Shown: positions 35,221-48,478 of the stretch, in pieces
Numbering within the stretch: the first letter of the stretch is position 1
How the letters are laid out: the number at the start of each line of letters is the position of its first letter
Assembly: GCA_023105745.1 (NCBI GenBank)
Contig: JALGQZ010000009.1
Coordinates: 32,451,409 to 32,515,408, forward strand
Reading direction: 5' to 3'
Length of the DNA stretch: 64,000 bases
Source: Austropuccinia psidii
Taxonomy: Eukaryota > Basidiomycota > Pucciniomycetes > Pucciniales > Sphaerophragmiaceae
The notes under the pieces: model-generated
The model's database searches: none
What the model saw: the letters and a program-made list of their open reading frames with translations, nothing else
Told to the model about the DNA's origin: nothing
Made by a program: the position numbers and the translations under genes

Positions 35221-38200
35221 ACTTATGAAAACAAAACCAAACAGGGGAAAAGGCTATACAGCTGGTAACTCCTGTATAACAGAAGTGGTGATTGACAACA
35301 AGTCCACCAAACTTTTGCTTGACCCAGGAGCCTTCTGCTCTTGTTTTGGAAAATATTTTCTTAAGACTTGTGTACCAAACTTTGAAGACCAATTGTTACC
35401 AATTGATGTTATAAAATTCAACAGTGCAAGTAATCCAATGAAAGCATTAGGAATCTTTGAGACCAATGTCATATTCCCACACATAAATGGGAATTTAAGA
35501 ATCACAGTTGAATTTGTTGTTATGGAAAATTTCTCTAGCACCCATTTTATATTGGGAAATGACTATTTAATCATGTATGGGATAGATTTGCATAACAACA
35601 AAGACAGATACTTTACTATTGGAGACAATAAGCGCCAAAAATTTGCCTTTTTACCATTTAAAAGACAAATTACAGTAAACAAGGTATCACAAGTCAACTT
35701 AGAGTTAGAGAAATTCAAGTCTGAACAGTTAAATGAGGCTGAAATAAGCCTTCATCTGACTGATAAACAGGAAAATGAACTTTCTTCCCTTTTGTATGAC
35801 CACAGAGGAGCATTTGCTTCAGACAAAGAACCTCTAGGAGCAATTATATGTCATGAAGTTGACATCATTCTTAACATTGAGAGGCCTTATCCACCACTCT
35901 TAAGAAGACCTGCATATCCAGAAAGTCCAAAATCAAGAGAAGCTCTAGAAATTCATATCAAAGAGCTTCTGGACCTTGGTGTAATAAGAAAAGTAGGCCA
36001 CAATGAAGAAGTAGAAATAACTACACCAGTCATAGTGGCATGGCATAATGGAAAATCCAGAATGGTTGGGGACTTTAGAGCTCTGAACACTTACACTGTT
36101 CCAGACAGATACCCAATACCGAAAATCCAAATTGACCTTACTAAAATATCTCAAGCAGTGTATATAACCACTATGGATGCCCTTAAAGGATTCCATCAAA
36201 ATGTGGTGACACCAAGAGCAAAGAAAATACTTGAGAATTATTGTTCATTGTGGAGTGTATGAATACTTGAGGATGCCCTTTGGTATCAAAAATGCACCTT
36301 CACACTTCCAAAGAATGATGAAAGAAATCTTCCCTGAAGAACTCTCAGAGGGATGGTTAATCATTGACATTGATGACATTATTATCTGTTCCAAGACTTG
36401 GGAGGAGCACATGTACAGATTGTCCAGAGTTTTGACAAAAATTCAATCAGTCAACATGAAAATCTCCTTGAAGAAATGTCAATTTGGATTTAAAGAACTT
36501 AAAGCACTAGGAAATGTTGTATCTGGTTTGTCCCTTGGAATTAACAAAAACAAAGTTGCAGCAGTATTGCTAGAGCCCATGCCTCAGAATAAGAAGGAAA
36601 TTCAGTCATTCTTAGGTTTTGCAGGATATTACAGGCAACACATTAAAGATTTTGCATCCATAGCAAGACCACTTTATAAATTGTGTGACAAAGACACAGT
36701 ATTTGAAATGACTGTTGACAGAGTAAAAGCTTTTGAGTCTCCAAGAGAAGCCTTGACCACTGCTCCACTCTTACTGATGCCAGACTTTAAATCACCTTTC
36801 AAACTGTATATTGATGCATCAGGGGATGGACTGGGTGCTGCACCTCACCAAGTTCAGATCATAAATGATAAACCTGTAGAAGGACCCATATGTTTCATAT
36901 CCAGGCAAATAAAACCAACTGAAGCCAGATATGGAGCAAGTCAAATGGAATGTCTATGCCTTGTCTGGGCCTTGGAGAAATTGAACTACTTCTTAGAGGG
37001 ATGTGTTTTTGAGGTAATAACAGATTGTACAGCTGTTAAATCACTTCTGAACATGAATACACCCAACAGACATATGCTCAGATGGCAAATAGCCATACAA
37101 GAATACAGAGGCAATATGACTATTGTTCATAAGGATGGGAATATTCATAAGAATGCAGATAGACTAAGCAGATGGCCATTACCAAATAATATTGATAATC
37201 CTGCTTATGTGCCAGAAGAAGCTTTACCACAAATTCCAATAGAAGGAATAAGTGTTACAGACTTGAACACCACCTTCTTTGAAGAAGTCAGAAGTAGTTA
37301 CACTCAAGATACAAATTGTAGCATCTTATGCCAATTACTTGGCAAAGACTGTAAAGACAACTCTCTAATACATGCCTTGGATGAAGTATGGAAAAAATCT
37401 TATGATGAAGGAAGATTTCACCTACTGAATGGTATAATTTACCACAGAACCAAGCACACATGTGTCATGACAGTTGTAGACAGGTCATTAATCAATCTTG
37501 TACTAAAAGAATGCCATGATAGTCCCTTTTCAGGACATCTGTCTGAAGACAGAAAAAGAGAGAAAGTAAAAGCCTGCATATGGTGGCCAATGTGGCAGAA
37601 CGATGTTGCAGAGTATTTCAAAACCTGTGACAGATTCCAAAAGGCAAATAAATCCACTGGCAAGAGACTTGGAAATATGATAAAAATCCAAGAACCAATC
37701 AGACCTTCGGAAATTGTCCATATGGATTGGGTAACTGGCCTACCACCAGAAGGTGACAGAAGCTATAATTCTTGCCTAGTAATTGTGGACGGATTCAGTA
37801 AAACTCCAATCTTTTTACCATATCACAAGGATTATACAGCCATGGATACAGCTCTTCTGATATGGAATAGAGTAGTGTCATGGACTGGGATACTTACAAA
37901 TATCATTAGTGATAGGGATCCCAGATTCACTTCAGCACTATGGACAGATCTTCACCAATTATTTGGCACTAAACTGTCTTTCTCTACAGCCTACCACCCA
38001 CAAACTGATGGCCTGGCTGAAAGGATGATCCAAACCTTAGAGGACATGGTGAGAAGATTTTGTGCATATGCCCTTGAATTCAAAGATTGTGATGGATTTA
38101 CCCATGAATGGTGTACTCTGTCGCCAGCACTGGAATTAGCATATAAAACATCAATCCATGCCAGTACCAATCAAACTCCTGCTATTATAGAAAAAGGATG

Positions 38201-38825
38201 GAACCCCAAGTTACCCCAAGATTCCTTGAGGAAAGATTTAATTTAAATACATCCCACAGCTGCTAGCTTCAAAGGAATGCTAGACAAAGCTAGAAAGCAT
38301 GCAGTAAGGTGCATGGAGGACTCTTTTTCATATGCTAAAGACAAATGGGATAAATCACATGCAACTCCAGATTTCAAAGTGGGGGACCTAGTTCTTGTAT
38401 CCACCACTAACTTTAATAACATCAAAGGATGTAAAAAGTTGAAAGACTTCTTTGCAGGACCTTTTGTGATTAAGGCCCTCCATGGAGAAAATGCTGTTGA
38501 AGTAGAGTTATCTGAAGAACTTAGCAATAAGCATCCTAAATTTCCAGTGAGCTTGATAAAGCCATATAAATCTAGTGATTCTGAGAAATTTCCCTTGAGG
38601 AATAAGATTCCCCAAGCTATACCTCCTATTGAGACATCGGGTACTAAGAAAATTACCAAAGTTCTTAAAGAAAGAAAATTAAGAACCAAAAAAGTAAGGG
38701 AATACCTTGTTAGGTACAGTGACCCAACTTGTGAAGATGAATGGTTAGAAGAAAAAGATATACCAGAAGCTACCAAACTCCTCAGGAGATTCAGACACAC
38801 TAGAAATACCAATATTACAAAGTAA
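35221..38825 (+). pseudogene. Element C pol (protease, RT, RNase H, integrase, chromo-like domain)
   Basis: Protease centre is LLLDPGAFCSC (Asp at 35321), with Pro in the usual Ser/Thr place. RT has YPPLLRRPAYP, FRALNTYT, TTMDALKGFHQ and [17 protein letters not shown] one-base shift near 36225 divides RT, and the YIDD box reads DIDD. RNase H has [13 protein letters not shown]. Integrase has [15 protein letters not shown] and [11 protein letters not shown], so the catalytic triad is intact. The second finger Cys is Phe (TCDRFQ). A TAA at 38244-38246 precedes the tail, which ends in a chromo-like YLVRYSDPTCEDEWLEE block. Catalytic decay in RT makes it non-autonomous. Confidence 0.9.
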
Positions 38826-38837
38826 TATTCTTTTTTA

Positions 38838-38848
38838 GGGGGAGGGAA
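38838..38848 (+). other. Element C polypurine tract
   Basis: GGGGGAGGGAA abuts the 3' LTR. Confidence 0.8.
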
Positions 38849-40633
38849 TGTGAGCCTTAGAGGTAATTTCATATACCCAAAAGACCACAAATACAAAATT
38901 AACATATAAATATAAATAAAATAAATTTATTTATATTATTAAAATAAAAATCAAAATATAAATATAAAATTATATTTAAAATAAAAAAATTAATTGCAAT
39001 TCAAAAATAAAATTACATTAAATTTTGGAATTATAAAATTACATTTATACTTGAAAAAATTAAGTAAAAATGAAATTTTAACAAAATTGTAAAAAAATAA
39101 ATAAATTTGGAAAAAAGTTAAATAAAAATTATTATAACTTTTTATCCAATAAATAAAAATATAAAAATTATTTTACCATTGGATTCCTCATAAAAAATCA
39201 CGTGGGCTCACCTCTGGATGAAATTTTTGTAACTCAACTCTAAATAAGCTTAAATTAAGTTTTTAGTATTTTCAATACAAAAGTTGAAAATCCTCAAAAC
39301 TTTAATTTAATTCACACCACATGTGGTGTTAACCATCAATTTTTGTGTTAAAATTGAGGTGTTGTGTTTAGTTTAGAAGTTATGAGGAATTGAAGTATTT
39401 TCAATTGAATTCAATTGAAATGTCAAAATGTGCGCGTGTATTACATAAGTGAACTTTGATTTACATATGAGGTATCAATTATTACTGTATTTTACTGTAC
39501 AATTCAATTGAATTACATATGTAAATTATAAGTATAATACATGATCAGGAATTAAAGGAAAAAGAAATTGGGGGGGAAAAGGAACTCCAGCTCTAAGGGG
39601 GAGCTAGACCCCCAAAATCCTTGCTGACAGGCATGGGATGTCAAAATTCACGCAAACATTCATCGCTTTTGGCCTGGAATTGAGTTACAGGGTCTGTGGA
39701 CTCAATTGATGATGAGGTTTTGATACCAACTGGGGTAGTTTTAGCTGTTGCCAAGAGGGTAAAACTACCCTTAAGATAAAACAATCATAGTAAAAACAGT
39801 TTTACCTGGTTTCTACGCGTCTTACACACATTCTGATGTGTTTTGAAGGCTCTAGACCAGGTATTGCTATAGTAATGGCTGATTTAAGGGTCTAAAATGG
39901 CTAAAAATGGCTTAAACCAGCCCTTTTTGGCCTAAACCAGGGTTCAATGATGCCATAATTGGCTTTTCTGTTGTCAGACTGTTTTTCATGACTGACAAGA
40001 GTAAATTTTACTTTTGCAGTAAGAGAATTGATGGCTATAAAAGAATGTCTTCTTTTCCCCACTTTTCTCTTCATGTTAGAATCTTTTCCTTTTATAATTA
40101 GTTTAAAAATTGTTAAACCAATCAATAAAAGATTCCAACCACCTTTTTTAAATCATTTTAAACCTTTTAACCACGTGAAAAAATTATTATAATCATTTTT
40201 ACCCCTGAACCACCCCAAAAGTGAATTAAAGCATCTTTCATCACTGTAAACTTTGTCACTTTGTTTCCAAATTCACTCTGGTCACTTTTGGGCGTGTTTT
40301 CTCTTGAATATTCTTTTTAAAGACTTTTTTCTTTAATTAATTGCTTGCACTTCTTTGCTCAATTAATTCCAATTGAAATTGCTCTTGAAGAAATTTCTTT
40401 TGTAGCCTTAAATATCTCTTGTAGAGTATTTTTGGATAAATTTTTATTGTTGGTAAAACAATAAATCTTAATAATATTTTTTTTTACTAATAAAGTTATA
40501 AACAATAAAGTTGGCGTGTTTTCTCTTAAAAATAATATTTCTTACTATTTTTAATTGATTTTTACCTTATACAAATTTTGAGGACAGGAAAAGTACTTGA
40601 TTTTTAATCAAAGTTTCATATCCACACCTTACA
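38849..40633 (+). repeat. Element C 3' LTR
   Basis: Near-identical to 30639-32424, with the same palindromes (22-bp one at 39399-39420) and TATA box. It is followed by GAAGG. Confidence 0.95.
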
Positions 40634-40803
40634 GAAGGATTGAAATGGGAAAGGATAGGGGCAGTCGTGAAACCCTCTTTGAGTAATTGAAACCAAATCA
40701 GAGCTTTCTAATCAAAACTTAAAGGGACAGTTTTGAGAAGAGAATTGAGAGAAGTAATTTTCAATGAGAAAACAATAAAAATTGGAAAATTCCAGGAAAC
40801 AAT

Positions 40804-41276
40804 TGTTAGAGCTTAAAACTAAAGGAAATATTAAATTATAAGCAAAGTCAACAAGTTATAGGAGTTAGAATTGAGAAAATGTACCTAAAAATGGAAAAAA
40901 AGTGCCTTGAACTATATAAATTGAACTACAGCTGAGTGTTACAAGATCAACAAGGAGCTACAATTAAAAAGAGTTAGTAAGTTGATTTTGTAGGAATTTT
41001 ATGATAATAATACTATGTAATACCTGAATCAACAAAGTAAAAAAAAGGAAAAAAAATAGAGAAAAGAGAAAGAAAGAAGAGGAATAGAACAGTGTTCCAA
41101 AGGAAGGAAAAAGAAAGTGGTATGGATCAAAGTTGATTTGGTGATGGAGGATTCTTTAAATATTGATTAGTTGTTGGTCTGATTACAGATTAGGCCTTTC
41201 TTGTTGATTGTTGTGGAATTGGGTGTTAGTGGTGAAAATTAATATTTATCGGTGGTGACTGATTAATTATTCAACA
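40804..41276 (-). repeat. Element G 3' LTR
   Basis: 473 bp, with TGTTGA...TAACA ends in the minus orientation. It lies between element F sequence on the left and the Copia polyprotein tail on the right. The outer five bases are ACAAT. The partner LTR is outside the window. Confidence 0.6.
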
Positions 41277-41495
41277 TCACCCTGCCCACTAGACACAGAA
41301 TTCCTTGTGCCAGAATTGGAAAGTTAATGGACTTGGTGAGAAATTCTGAAAAAATTCAATTCTTCAGGGTATGAACCAGTTTTATGATAGAGGAGAAAAT
41401 GAGGTTGTATATTGATGTGTGTAATGCACTTACAATTGAGATGAGAATACCAATTTTCAGGGCTGATGCAGCTCTGGTTGTCCTCAAACACTTAT
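41277..41495 (-). pseudogene. Element G pol C-terminal tail
   Basis: A minus-strand fragment with EFLTKSINFPILAQG resembles the LTKA end of Copia RNase H. It is separated from the rest of RNase H (43634 onward) by a solo LTR. Confidence 0.45.
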
Positions 41496-43409
41496 TGTGA
41501 GCCTGTGAGGTATGTATGACATACCAATAAGGCTACAAAAAGCTTTTTTTACATTTGATAAGGCCATGAACACACTTTTCAGATGAGCTTAAAGAAAACA
41601 GATAAGTATGACTCTTTTTGATCAACAAAGTTATAAATATTTTGTTTTTTTGGATTCTAAACCAAAACAAACCTAGGGTAGACCCTTGGGGTGTTCTACC
41701 CAAAAATAGCTATTTCTAGTGTTATTGGAAGGTTTAAGAAGCTCACAGTACAAGTACACAATATAACAATTTTTATTAAAATTTTTAAATTGTTAAATTT
41801 AAGCTTAATTTTAAAGTTTAATAAGGTTCATGAAAATTTACAAAAATTCAATCAAATTTGAGGTGTTGTGTATACTTACTTAATTGGATAAGTATCTTCC
41901 ATGAAGGATTTTAATCTTGCGTGAGATAAATTTAAATAGGTTTAAAGCCATAAAATGGTTTTAAATAAATAAAAGGGAAAAGAGGGAAAAAGGCTAAAAG
42001 AGCCAGGGTACCCAGCTTTTGGTATCTGAAAGAGCACAGATGAGGTTTTACTCCTGTATTAAAGGATTCTTCACCTTGTTCAAACTTTCAGATTAGAATT
42101 TAATTGAACATTGGATTTTAGACTGGTATCTCCCTCTTTTGGACATGAATTACAAGCTTAAAAAGGGTAAGTCCCTATATTCAGGCCTGTAGTCAAGGTT
42201 TTGAAAAATTTAGACTCTTATTTAAGCTTAAATGAGCTTAAAATTTAAGCTAAAATAATTGAGATTTATAAAAAGCTAAGGTTTAGTGTGTATTCCTCTT
42301 TTTATGTGGAAAAGTAGCAATAAATTCAAAACTTAATGGAAAATCCAATACTCAATGAATTTACTTGAAATTTTCACACAGCTTACAATTGAACTTTATA
42401 TGTGTATAAATCAAATATTAAGTATCTTATATCATTAGCATTATTCTCTATTAAGCCTTGAAGATACTTCTTTCAATCTATCATGGAAGAAAAGCAGATT
42501 TTCCTTAAAAATTAGTTATAAATATCTTTTGAAAGATTTTTGCTTAGAATTTTATTTTTCCATTTTTTCATGTGATGAAATAGAATTTGAATAGATTAAT
42601 TTCATGATGAAACTTAAAATGATAAGTTTGAATGAGGATTTGAGTTGCTTGGGATTAAGAATAACACTGGTAGCTTTAAACTGAGATGAAAGATAAGCCA
42701 CCTTACAGTAATAACCTTATTTTTATATATGGATTCAATTTTTTATCTGAGTGAGCCATATATATTAATTATTGACTATGAGAGCTGCTCTGAAGGCATA
42801 AAAGAAGCCCTTTCATCACTGTTTTTCTCCATAATCGTCATCATTCAATAAATCAAATTAGAAATTCAAACAGGTAAAGCTTTATCATAACTAATATCTT
42901 ATCAAAAGTAATTCTTAAATTATTTTATTCTTTATGAATTGTAAATAAAGAATTGAAATTATAGAATTCAGATTATGTTATTGTGATCACCAGTAATTCA
43001 TTTTATATTATAAAATTGTTTTTCTAAATAACTTTTATATTAACAAATTTCCTCTAAAACTGTTAAAATAAAATTTTGTAATAAGAAATTGTTTTATTTT
43101 TTTCAAAATATTGATTTTTGGGGTGTTTTTAGCTTATAAAAGTACTTATTACTATAGCTGTTGTTGCTTTACTTATTGTTTAAAAAAAATCATAAGTAAG
43201 GCTTTAACTTAATATTATATACTTTTATCTAGTATTAGTTTCTTTATAGAATTCCTATATAATAACTATCTCTACACAGTTTGTGTGATAATTTCCTTTA
43301 TAAATAATACCTATATTATGTATAAGTGGCTAATATTAATATTTTCCATGTGCAATTGGCTAAATAAGCGCTTTACACTTCTTATCATTATAGCTGGCAG
43401 TGACTTATG

Positions 43410-43445
<36 letters not shown>

Positions 43446-43623
43446 GAATAACTATATCATTATATATATATGTATATATATTATAGTTTTGTATTAATAT
43501 TTATAATAATTATATTTATATTTGTGGTTAGAATATTTAATTTTATTATATCTTCTACTGAGGACAGTCCTAGTACTCTTTATTTTTACTAATATTATCA
43601 AGAGTTTGATAGAAAAAATTACA
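41496..43623 (+). repeat. Solo LTR of element-B-like family, inside G
   Basis: It starts TGTGAGCCTGTGAGG and ends AAAATTACA. Internal landmarks shared with 44773-46639 are ACCTAGGGTA, a TAAAAGAAGCC promoter-like stretch, and a CAGTC(A/C)TAGTACT word near the end. No internal sequence is attached and Copia reading continues on both sides. A matching target duplication is not visible. Confidence 0.65.
43408..43446. repeat. (TAA)n microsatellite
   Basis: About twelve TAA/ATA units within the solo LTR, followed by a TATATA run at 43461-43480. Confidence 0.9.
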
Positions 43624-44772
43624 CCAGTATTGGTCAAGAGATCAAGAGCAAGCTGCATTGATTTGTACACTGACAAAGCCACAGGAGCTCAGCTGTTGAA
43701 TTGCATAGATCCTTGTACTCAGCCTTGGCTGTGGAGATGGAAAACAAGGGTTTCTTTCTTGTTTTCCATAGGAAAAGACACTCATTGAAGGCTGGGAGAT
43801 ATCCAGTGATTGAGAAATGTGTTTCCCTGCAGTCACCCCAATCAGAATCACTGTATGTGACTATGCCACTGCTTCTCTCCCTTGAGTAGACCAATATGGC
43901 ATCCTTTCTTCCCTTTAGGTAGTGTATAAAATGAAGAAAACTCTTTCATTGTAAGATTCCAGGATTCTCATAAAATTGAGAGAGATTGGGGCACATAGCT
44001 ATGCTGAGTTAGTTGACACTCCTAATTTTACTTTGATAGCTCATGCCAAGCCTTCTTCAGGAGTGGCTTTCATCAGATGCTAGCAAGGTGGAAGGGGGTG
44101 AAAACAGTCCTGCTTTCCTACACACAATATATATCAAAAAGAGATTTGGCAAAGTGTTTCTGACAAAGGAACATATAATTGTCATGGTGGGTGATCTTGA
44201 AACCTAGAATGATGTTGGAACAGCCAATATCCTTGATTTCAAAGTCATCAGAGATCTATTTCTTGAATAATTGACCATTTTTTCAAAATATAGCTATATA
44301 ATTGAGGTGAATGTATAACCAGACAGGATCAGGAGCCATGAAAAGGGAAACACAAGGATAAAAGACATAATAGGCAAAGCCAATTTTGAGTTTCTTGTTC
44401 CAGGAAAGAGGTGCCTGCTTAAGATAATAAATGGAATTTCCGAGCTTGAAGAAAAGCTTCTTTTTGTCAGTGTTCAAAACTTTCATGATGGAGATATAAA
44501 CAGTTTTGACAAGCAAATAATTAGAAAAAGGCGCTTTTTACATTCATTTTATAGAACAAGAGCCTTTGAGTGATAGAAAAGGCAACTAGAATTCAAAGGT
44601 AGTTTATAAAAACAGTGGGTGAATATTTCTTCTCAAATTAAACACCTGGAGTTTGAGCAAATTCCTGAGAACATGGCCTGGCCTTGGGCTCAACAATATT
44701 TCCACATTGATCCCATTTTGTCTTGAATACCAATGTGGTTCCAACCTGTTTTTATTTTTGTTGGAATTAAAT
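43624..44772 (-). pseudogene. Element G RT end and RNase H
   Basis: At 43634-43894 the minus strand gives SDSDWGDCRETHFSITGYL, then a KTRKKPLFSISTAKAEY segment: Copia RNase H. At 44283-44516 it gives YYLKQAPLSWNKKLK and WLYIHLNYIAIF. Here the usual VDD catalytic residues are LNY, so RT is inactive. Frames between are broken. Confidence 0.75.
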
Positions 44773-46639
44773 TGTGAGCCTTGAGGTATATCTTACATAC
44801 TAAAAAAGGACACAATGAACATAAAACTAACTTCTGCACTAGGCATAACCCATGAGTAATGCATATATACAAAATTAATCATTTTTTGTTTAAGAAAATA
44901 TGAATAACTTTTTTTTTGTAGGTGAAGCCATTGATTTAAGACCAAATTAGATTCTACACAAAATCTCACCTAGGGTAACTTCATAGGGTGAATAAGCTTA
45001 AATGAACTCTATGAGGTGGTAATTTGGAAGAGAATTTAACACTAAATAATCAATGCCACATAAAAGAACTGTGAATTGTTTTCTTTAAATTTCATGCCAA
45101 AATAATGGGAATGTGAGGAGTCCCATGTTACATATACACCAGGAATAGTTTTATGCATTTTTGTGGCACTTAAAAATATTGTATTTTTAAATAAATTCTG
45201 GATAAACTCATATTGGATATTGGTCTTGAAGCTTGAATTACTATATTTGATGTAAAAATAGCTAAGGATGACAAATGACAGCAAAGAGAACCAGGGTGCA
45301 GAACCCAGCTTTTGGAACCTCTGAGGCCTGAAAAGCTCTGAATTTAAGATCCAGGGCTGATACTGTCTCAATTGGTCTAATAGAGCGTTTTAGGAACCTG
45401 GTTACCAAGATAAAATCCCATTAAATCATGAGAAAATGTCAAATAAGCTGCCATTTTGACATGAAAAGCAGGTAATGAGATACAATGAATCCTGGAATCA
45501 TGTCCATTATTTACTATTTTACATTAATACATCAAAAATAGAGTAATTGAATCCTCTTGGGACAATTATCCATGAATTTACCTCATGAACTATTTGATTT
45601 TCTACATGAAAATGAGGTACAAACTTAAAAAATTCATTAAAGATACAATAATTAATTAATCTTTCTATAATTGTTGGAAAAAATGGAAAAAGGGCTAATC
45701 CAAACCAAAATTAATAAGAATTATTAGTTCATAATTCCAATTTGAAGTTTTACTTACAGTCCACATCCAATGATTTCACATCAAACACTGAATCTTTGAA
45801 AATTCACAGAAAATACAACCTGTGGTGAAATTTCCAATAACTTTTATAGCTTTGAGAAAGAAATGTTCATTCTTAAATAAAAAGATCTTTTAAGTTTTTA
45901 ATTCTTTATATCTTGGACATAAATGGGTTGGTAGTTATGTAAAATGACTTAATTAAGTAATTATGATAGTCTTAAATGAATACAAGTGAGTCAATCATTA
46001 AGGCATTTAATGTAAAAGGTTTCTCAATAGCTGGTTTTACAGTTCTCTACATAGAAAACCTCTGTGAGCTGCTGTAGACTTAAAAGAGACCTACTCTTGC
46101 TGTTTTTCCCAGTATTATTATCCAATTATTCAGATTTATCATTAATAACAACAAGTAAGTATTATTTAAAGTCTTTCTTAAGTATCTTTATTGTTTAAAT
46201 AAATAAAAAATATGTGGAATAAAATAATTATACTATTTAAAAAAGTATTCAACTACTAATTTCTGTCTTCCTGCTATAAAATCAATTATCAATCTCTTAA
46301 ATTCACAAATAATACATCAAATCACTCTAAAAATTCTTTTTTTGTAGTTTCTTCAAGAACTTATTATAATTATTCTTGCAGAAGATAATTATGCAAAAAA
46401 ATAATTTTATATTATTTTCATATGAAGTTTTATTATTAATACTTCTTGTAATTGATTCTAGGAGGATATTACTGATTACTGTTATAATCACCAATCGTGT
46501 ATAACAAGTAAAAGAAATGATTAAGAAGCTAGTTACTTATCTGGATTAAAATAAATTCATTTATACTATCTCATAAGAACAGTCATAGTACTCTTGATTA
46601 ATGGTAATAATATAAAGAGTCTCATACACAAATATTACA
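44773..46639 (+). repeat. Second solo LTR of element-B-like family, inside G
   Basis: It starts TGTGAGCCTTGAGG and ends CAAATATTACA. Flanks TAAAT and TCAAT look like a once-identical 5-bp target duplication. Copia pol reading (RT on the left, linker on the right) continues across it. Confidence 0.7.
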
Positions 46640-48478
46640 TCAATCAAATACCATACTTTCATCCTATTAATAGTGGCTAGTTTCCTTCTAATTGATGCAC
46701 CCCATTACTGAGGATTAGGGTCCAAAAGAGAAATGCATTGAATTCTGGGAGCATCCTCACTTGTTGTGAGAAAAGCCCCTGAATTCCTTTAATATGGAAG
46801 TATGTGAGTGTTTCTGATATTGGCAGATATCATAGTTGGATTCCATGAAATGCTGACTTGGATATGAGGAGCTGGATCTGGAGGTATTGCTTCCAAAAAA
46901 GATGTCCCTCCTTCTCCACATAAATGGAATTTATCTACCACTAATGGAGTGTTTTTATTGGATTCCCCAATAGTAGCAGTGTGGGTTTCATCTACCACAA
47001 CTGGGTTAGTACTTGAGGAATACCATGAAAGCACTAGGGGAGCCAGGTGATCCTCTTTTATTGACAGAAAGGAGGTTTCATTTAAGGTGAAATGTTGAGT
47101 GATACTTAAATTTCTAGTTGCAATTAATAAAATATGATAAGACATGCTGCAGTTATCATATCTGAGGAGAATAACTTCTTCTCCAGCTGGCCCATGCTCC
47201 CAATAGCAATGGGACTTCTGCATAGAGGTGATAGCATGAAAGACAAAATACCAAGGATTCCTAATTGGAAGGGAGCCCCTTTCGAAAGTGAGTAAGGGCT
47301 CCTGTTGTGCCATTAAGGAGTTGGGATTAGGCTGCAGAGAAAAGAGGAAGTGTTGAATTCCTCTTCCCAGTAGCTATGAGGGAGGTTTGAGCCATTCAGG
47401 ATACATTTTTACTTCTCAAGAATTGAGAAATTGGCTTTCTCAGAAAAGAAATTGGGCTGAGGAATCTCTGTGGGAGAAACCTAAAACATCTGATAAGCAG
47501 GAGAATTCAGAACTAAGGAATTTTCCTCCTTCATTGGATACCAATTTTTGAAAAGGCAATCAAAGAGGGTTTCTATTGCTTTCTTTACTATCAAAACTTT
47601 ATTGAAGGAAAAACACTTATTCTTGAGCAGAAAAATGATATTGAAGGAAGTTTGTTGATTGACTCTAGTGAGAAAATATTGCTTACCAGATATTGAGGGG
47701 GGTGAGACTGGTCATACAAGGTCAATATAAATGAATCAAGTTGATTGATACACTGATTCAAACTGATGGTTAATTGGGAGAAGGTGAGCCTTGTTTATGT
47801 CACAAATTAAACAGAAAATGTCACTTTCTGGGGCCTTCAATAGGCTGACCAAGGCAAACATCTAATGAGGGGACTGGAACTATGGTATATAGACCAGTAG
47901 GAGAACAAGAATTGACACCAATAATATTTTCTGACATTTTTGCTTCAAGGATGATAGCTCTATCTGATTTGAGATGTAAGAGTTCATTCTTCCATTTGAT
48001 AGTGGCATTTTTTTAGAGAGTGACAAGACTGATTATATTGCATTTCAATTATGGAATAAAAAGAGAATCTTGAAAGGAGAGGAATTTTCCACTGCTGAGA
48101 ATACTCAAGGTACCCATGTCCTTTGCAACAAGAAAACTGGAGGCCTCACCTGTTGAGATGTTGAGATCAGAGATTTATAAGAAGATATTGATCAGCTCCT
48201 TGGAATTAAACATGTGGTGAGTGGAACCACAGTCTAAGATTATTCAATTTTCTGTGGAGCTTTTGTATTTTTTCAGTAATGGAAGCACTGAAAAATGCTA
48301 ATTAAGTGGAAGGACTGAAGTTCATGTTCCTTCTCTTGTTATCTCAAAAAGGTTTTTTGAGATGAGGGTTTTTGGAAAAAAATTCTTCTTTAGTAAAACT
48401 GCTAAATTTCTTATTGTGCTTTCTGTTTTCACAAAAATAGGTTATTTCATGTCCATGATGATTCAGACAAAATGGAAG
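46640..48478 (-). pseudogene. Element G gag end, protease, integrase and linker
   Basis: Near 48400-48470 the minus strand reads CLNHHGHEITYFCENRKHNKK, a Copia-type zinc-knuckle remnant. About 48190-48250 gives DCGSTHHMFNSKEL, the protease centre, with Cys in the Ser/Thr place. An integrase-like segment with SEKANFSILE follows near 47440. The longest open piece (46789-47313, 174 codons) is the linker before RT, ending IPPDPAPHIQVSISWNP. Stops are frequent elsewhere. Confidence 0.6.

Larger units (their letters stand above)
30639..40633 (+). mobile_element. Element C: complete, young Ty3/Gypsy chromovirus
   Basis: LTRs at 30639-32424 and 38849-40633 (1786 and 1785 bp) are almost identical. 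They begin TGTGAGCCTTAGAGG and end ATCCACACCTTACA. The 5-bp target duplication GAAGG is at 30634-30638 and 40634-40638. PBS, long gag-pol and polypurine tract are all in place. Joining the flanks through one GAAGG recreates sequence collinear with element E bases 56570-56670, which proves the empty site. The best-preserved copy in the window, but gag has several stops and RT a one-base shift. Confidence 0.95.
25625..40803 (-). mobile_element. Element F: decayed Ty3/Gypsy element, split by element C
   Basis: F is a diverged relative of element E, whose sequence it follows block by block. The LTR is at 25625-26333. Paired 3' repeats lie at 28432-28553 and 28729-28848. Pol remains run 28866-30638, resume after element C at 40634, and stop at 40803, where the Copia element G is inserted. 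The remaining 5' half of F must lie beyond the nest to the right, outside the window. Nearly every frame is broken. Confidence 0.75.
40804..48478 (-). mobile_element. Element G: Ty1/Copia element, 5' part truncated by element D
   Basis: The 3' LTR is at 40804-41276 (minus: TGTTGAATAATTAATC ... GCTCTAACA), with purine-rich GTGGGCAGGGTGA in front. Reading leftward on the minus strand the order is gag zinc knuckle, protease, integrase, linker, RT, RNase H: integrase before RT, as in Copia. Two plus-strand solo LTRs lie inside (41496-43623 and 44773-46639). Element D begins at 48479 in its gag. G itself sits inside element F. All frames are heavily decayed. Confidence 0.75.

Noticed and set aside
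36215..36265. Programmed frameshift in element C
   Set aside because: It lies in the middle of RT, where no element class needs a shift. B and A read through here without one. A one-base indel in an A-rich run explains it.
41496..46639. The two plus-strand LTRs as ends of one element
   Set aside because: The sequence between them is Copia RT/RNase H on the minus strand, continuous with G on both sides, so they are separate solo LTRs.
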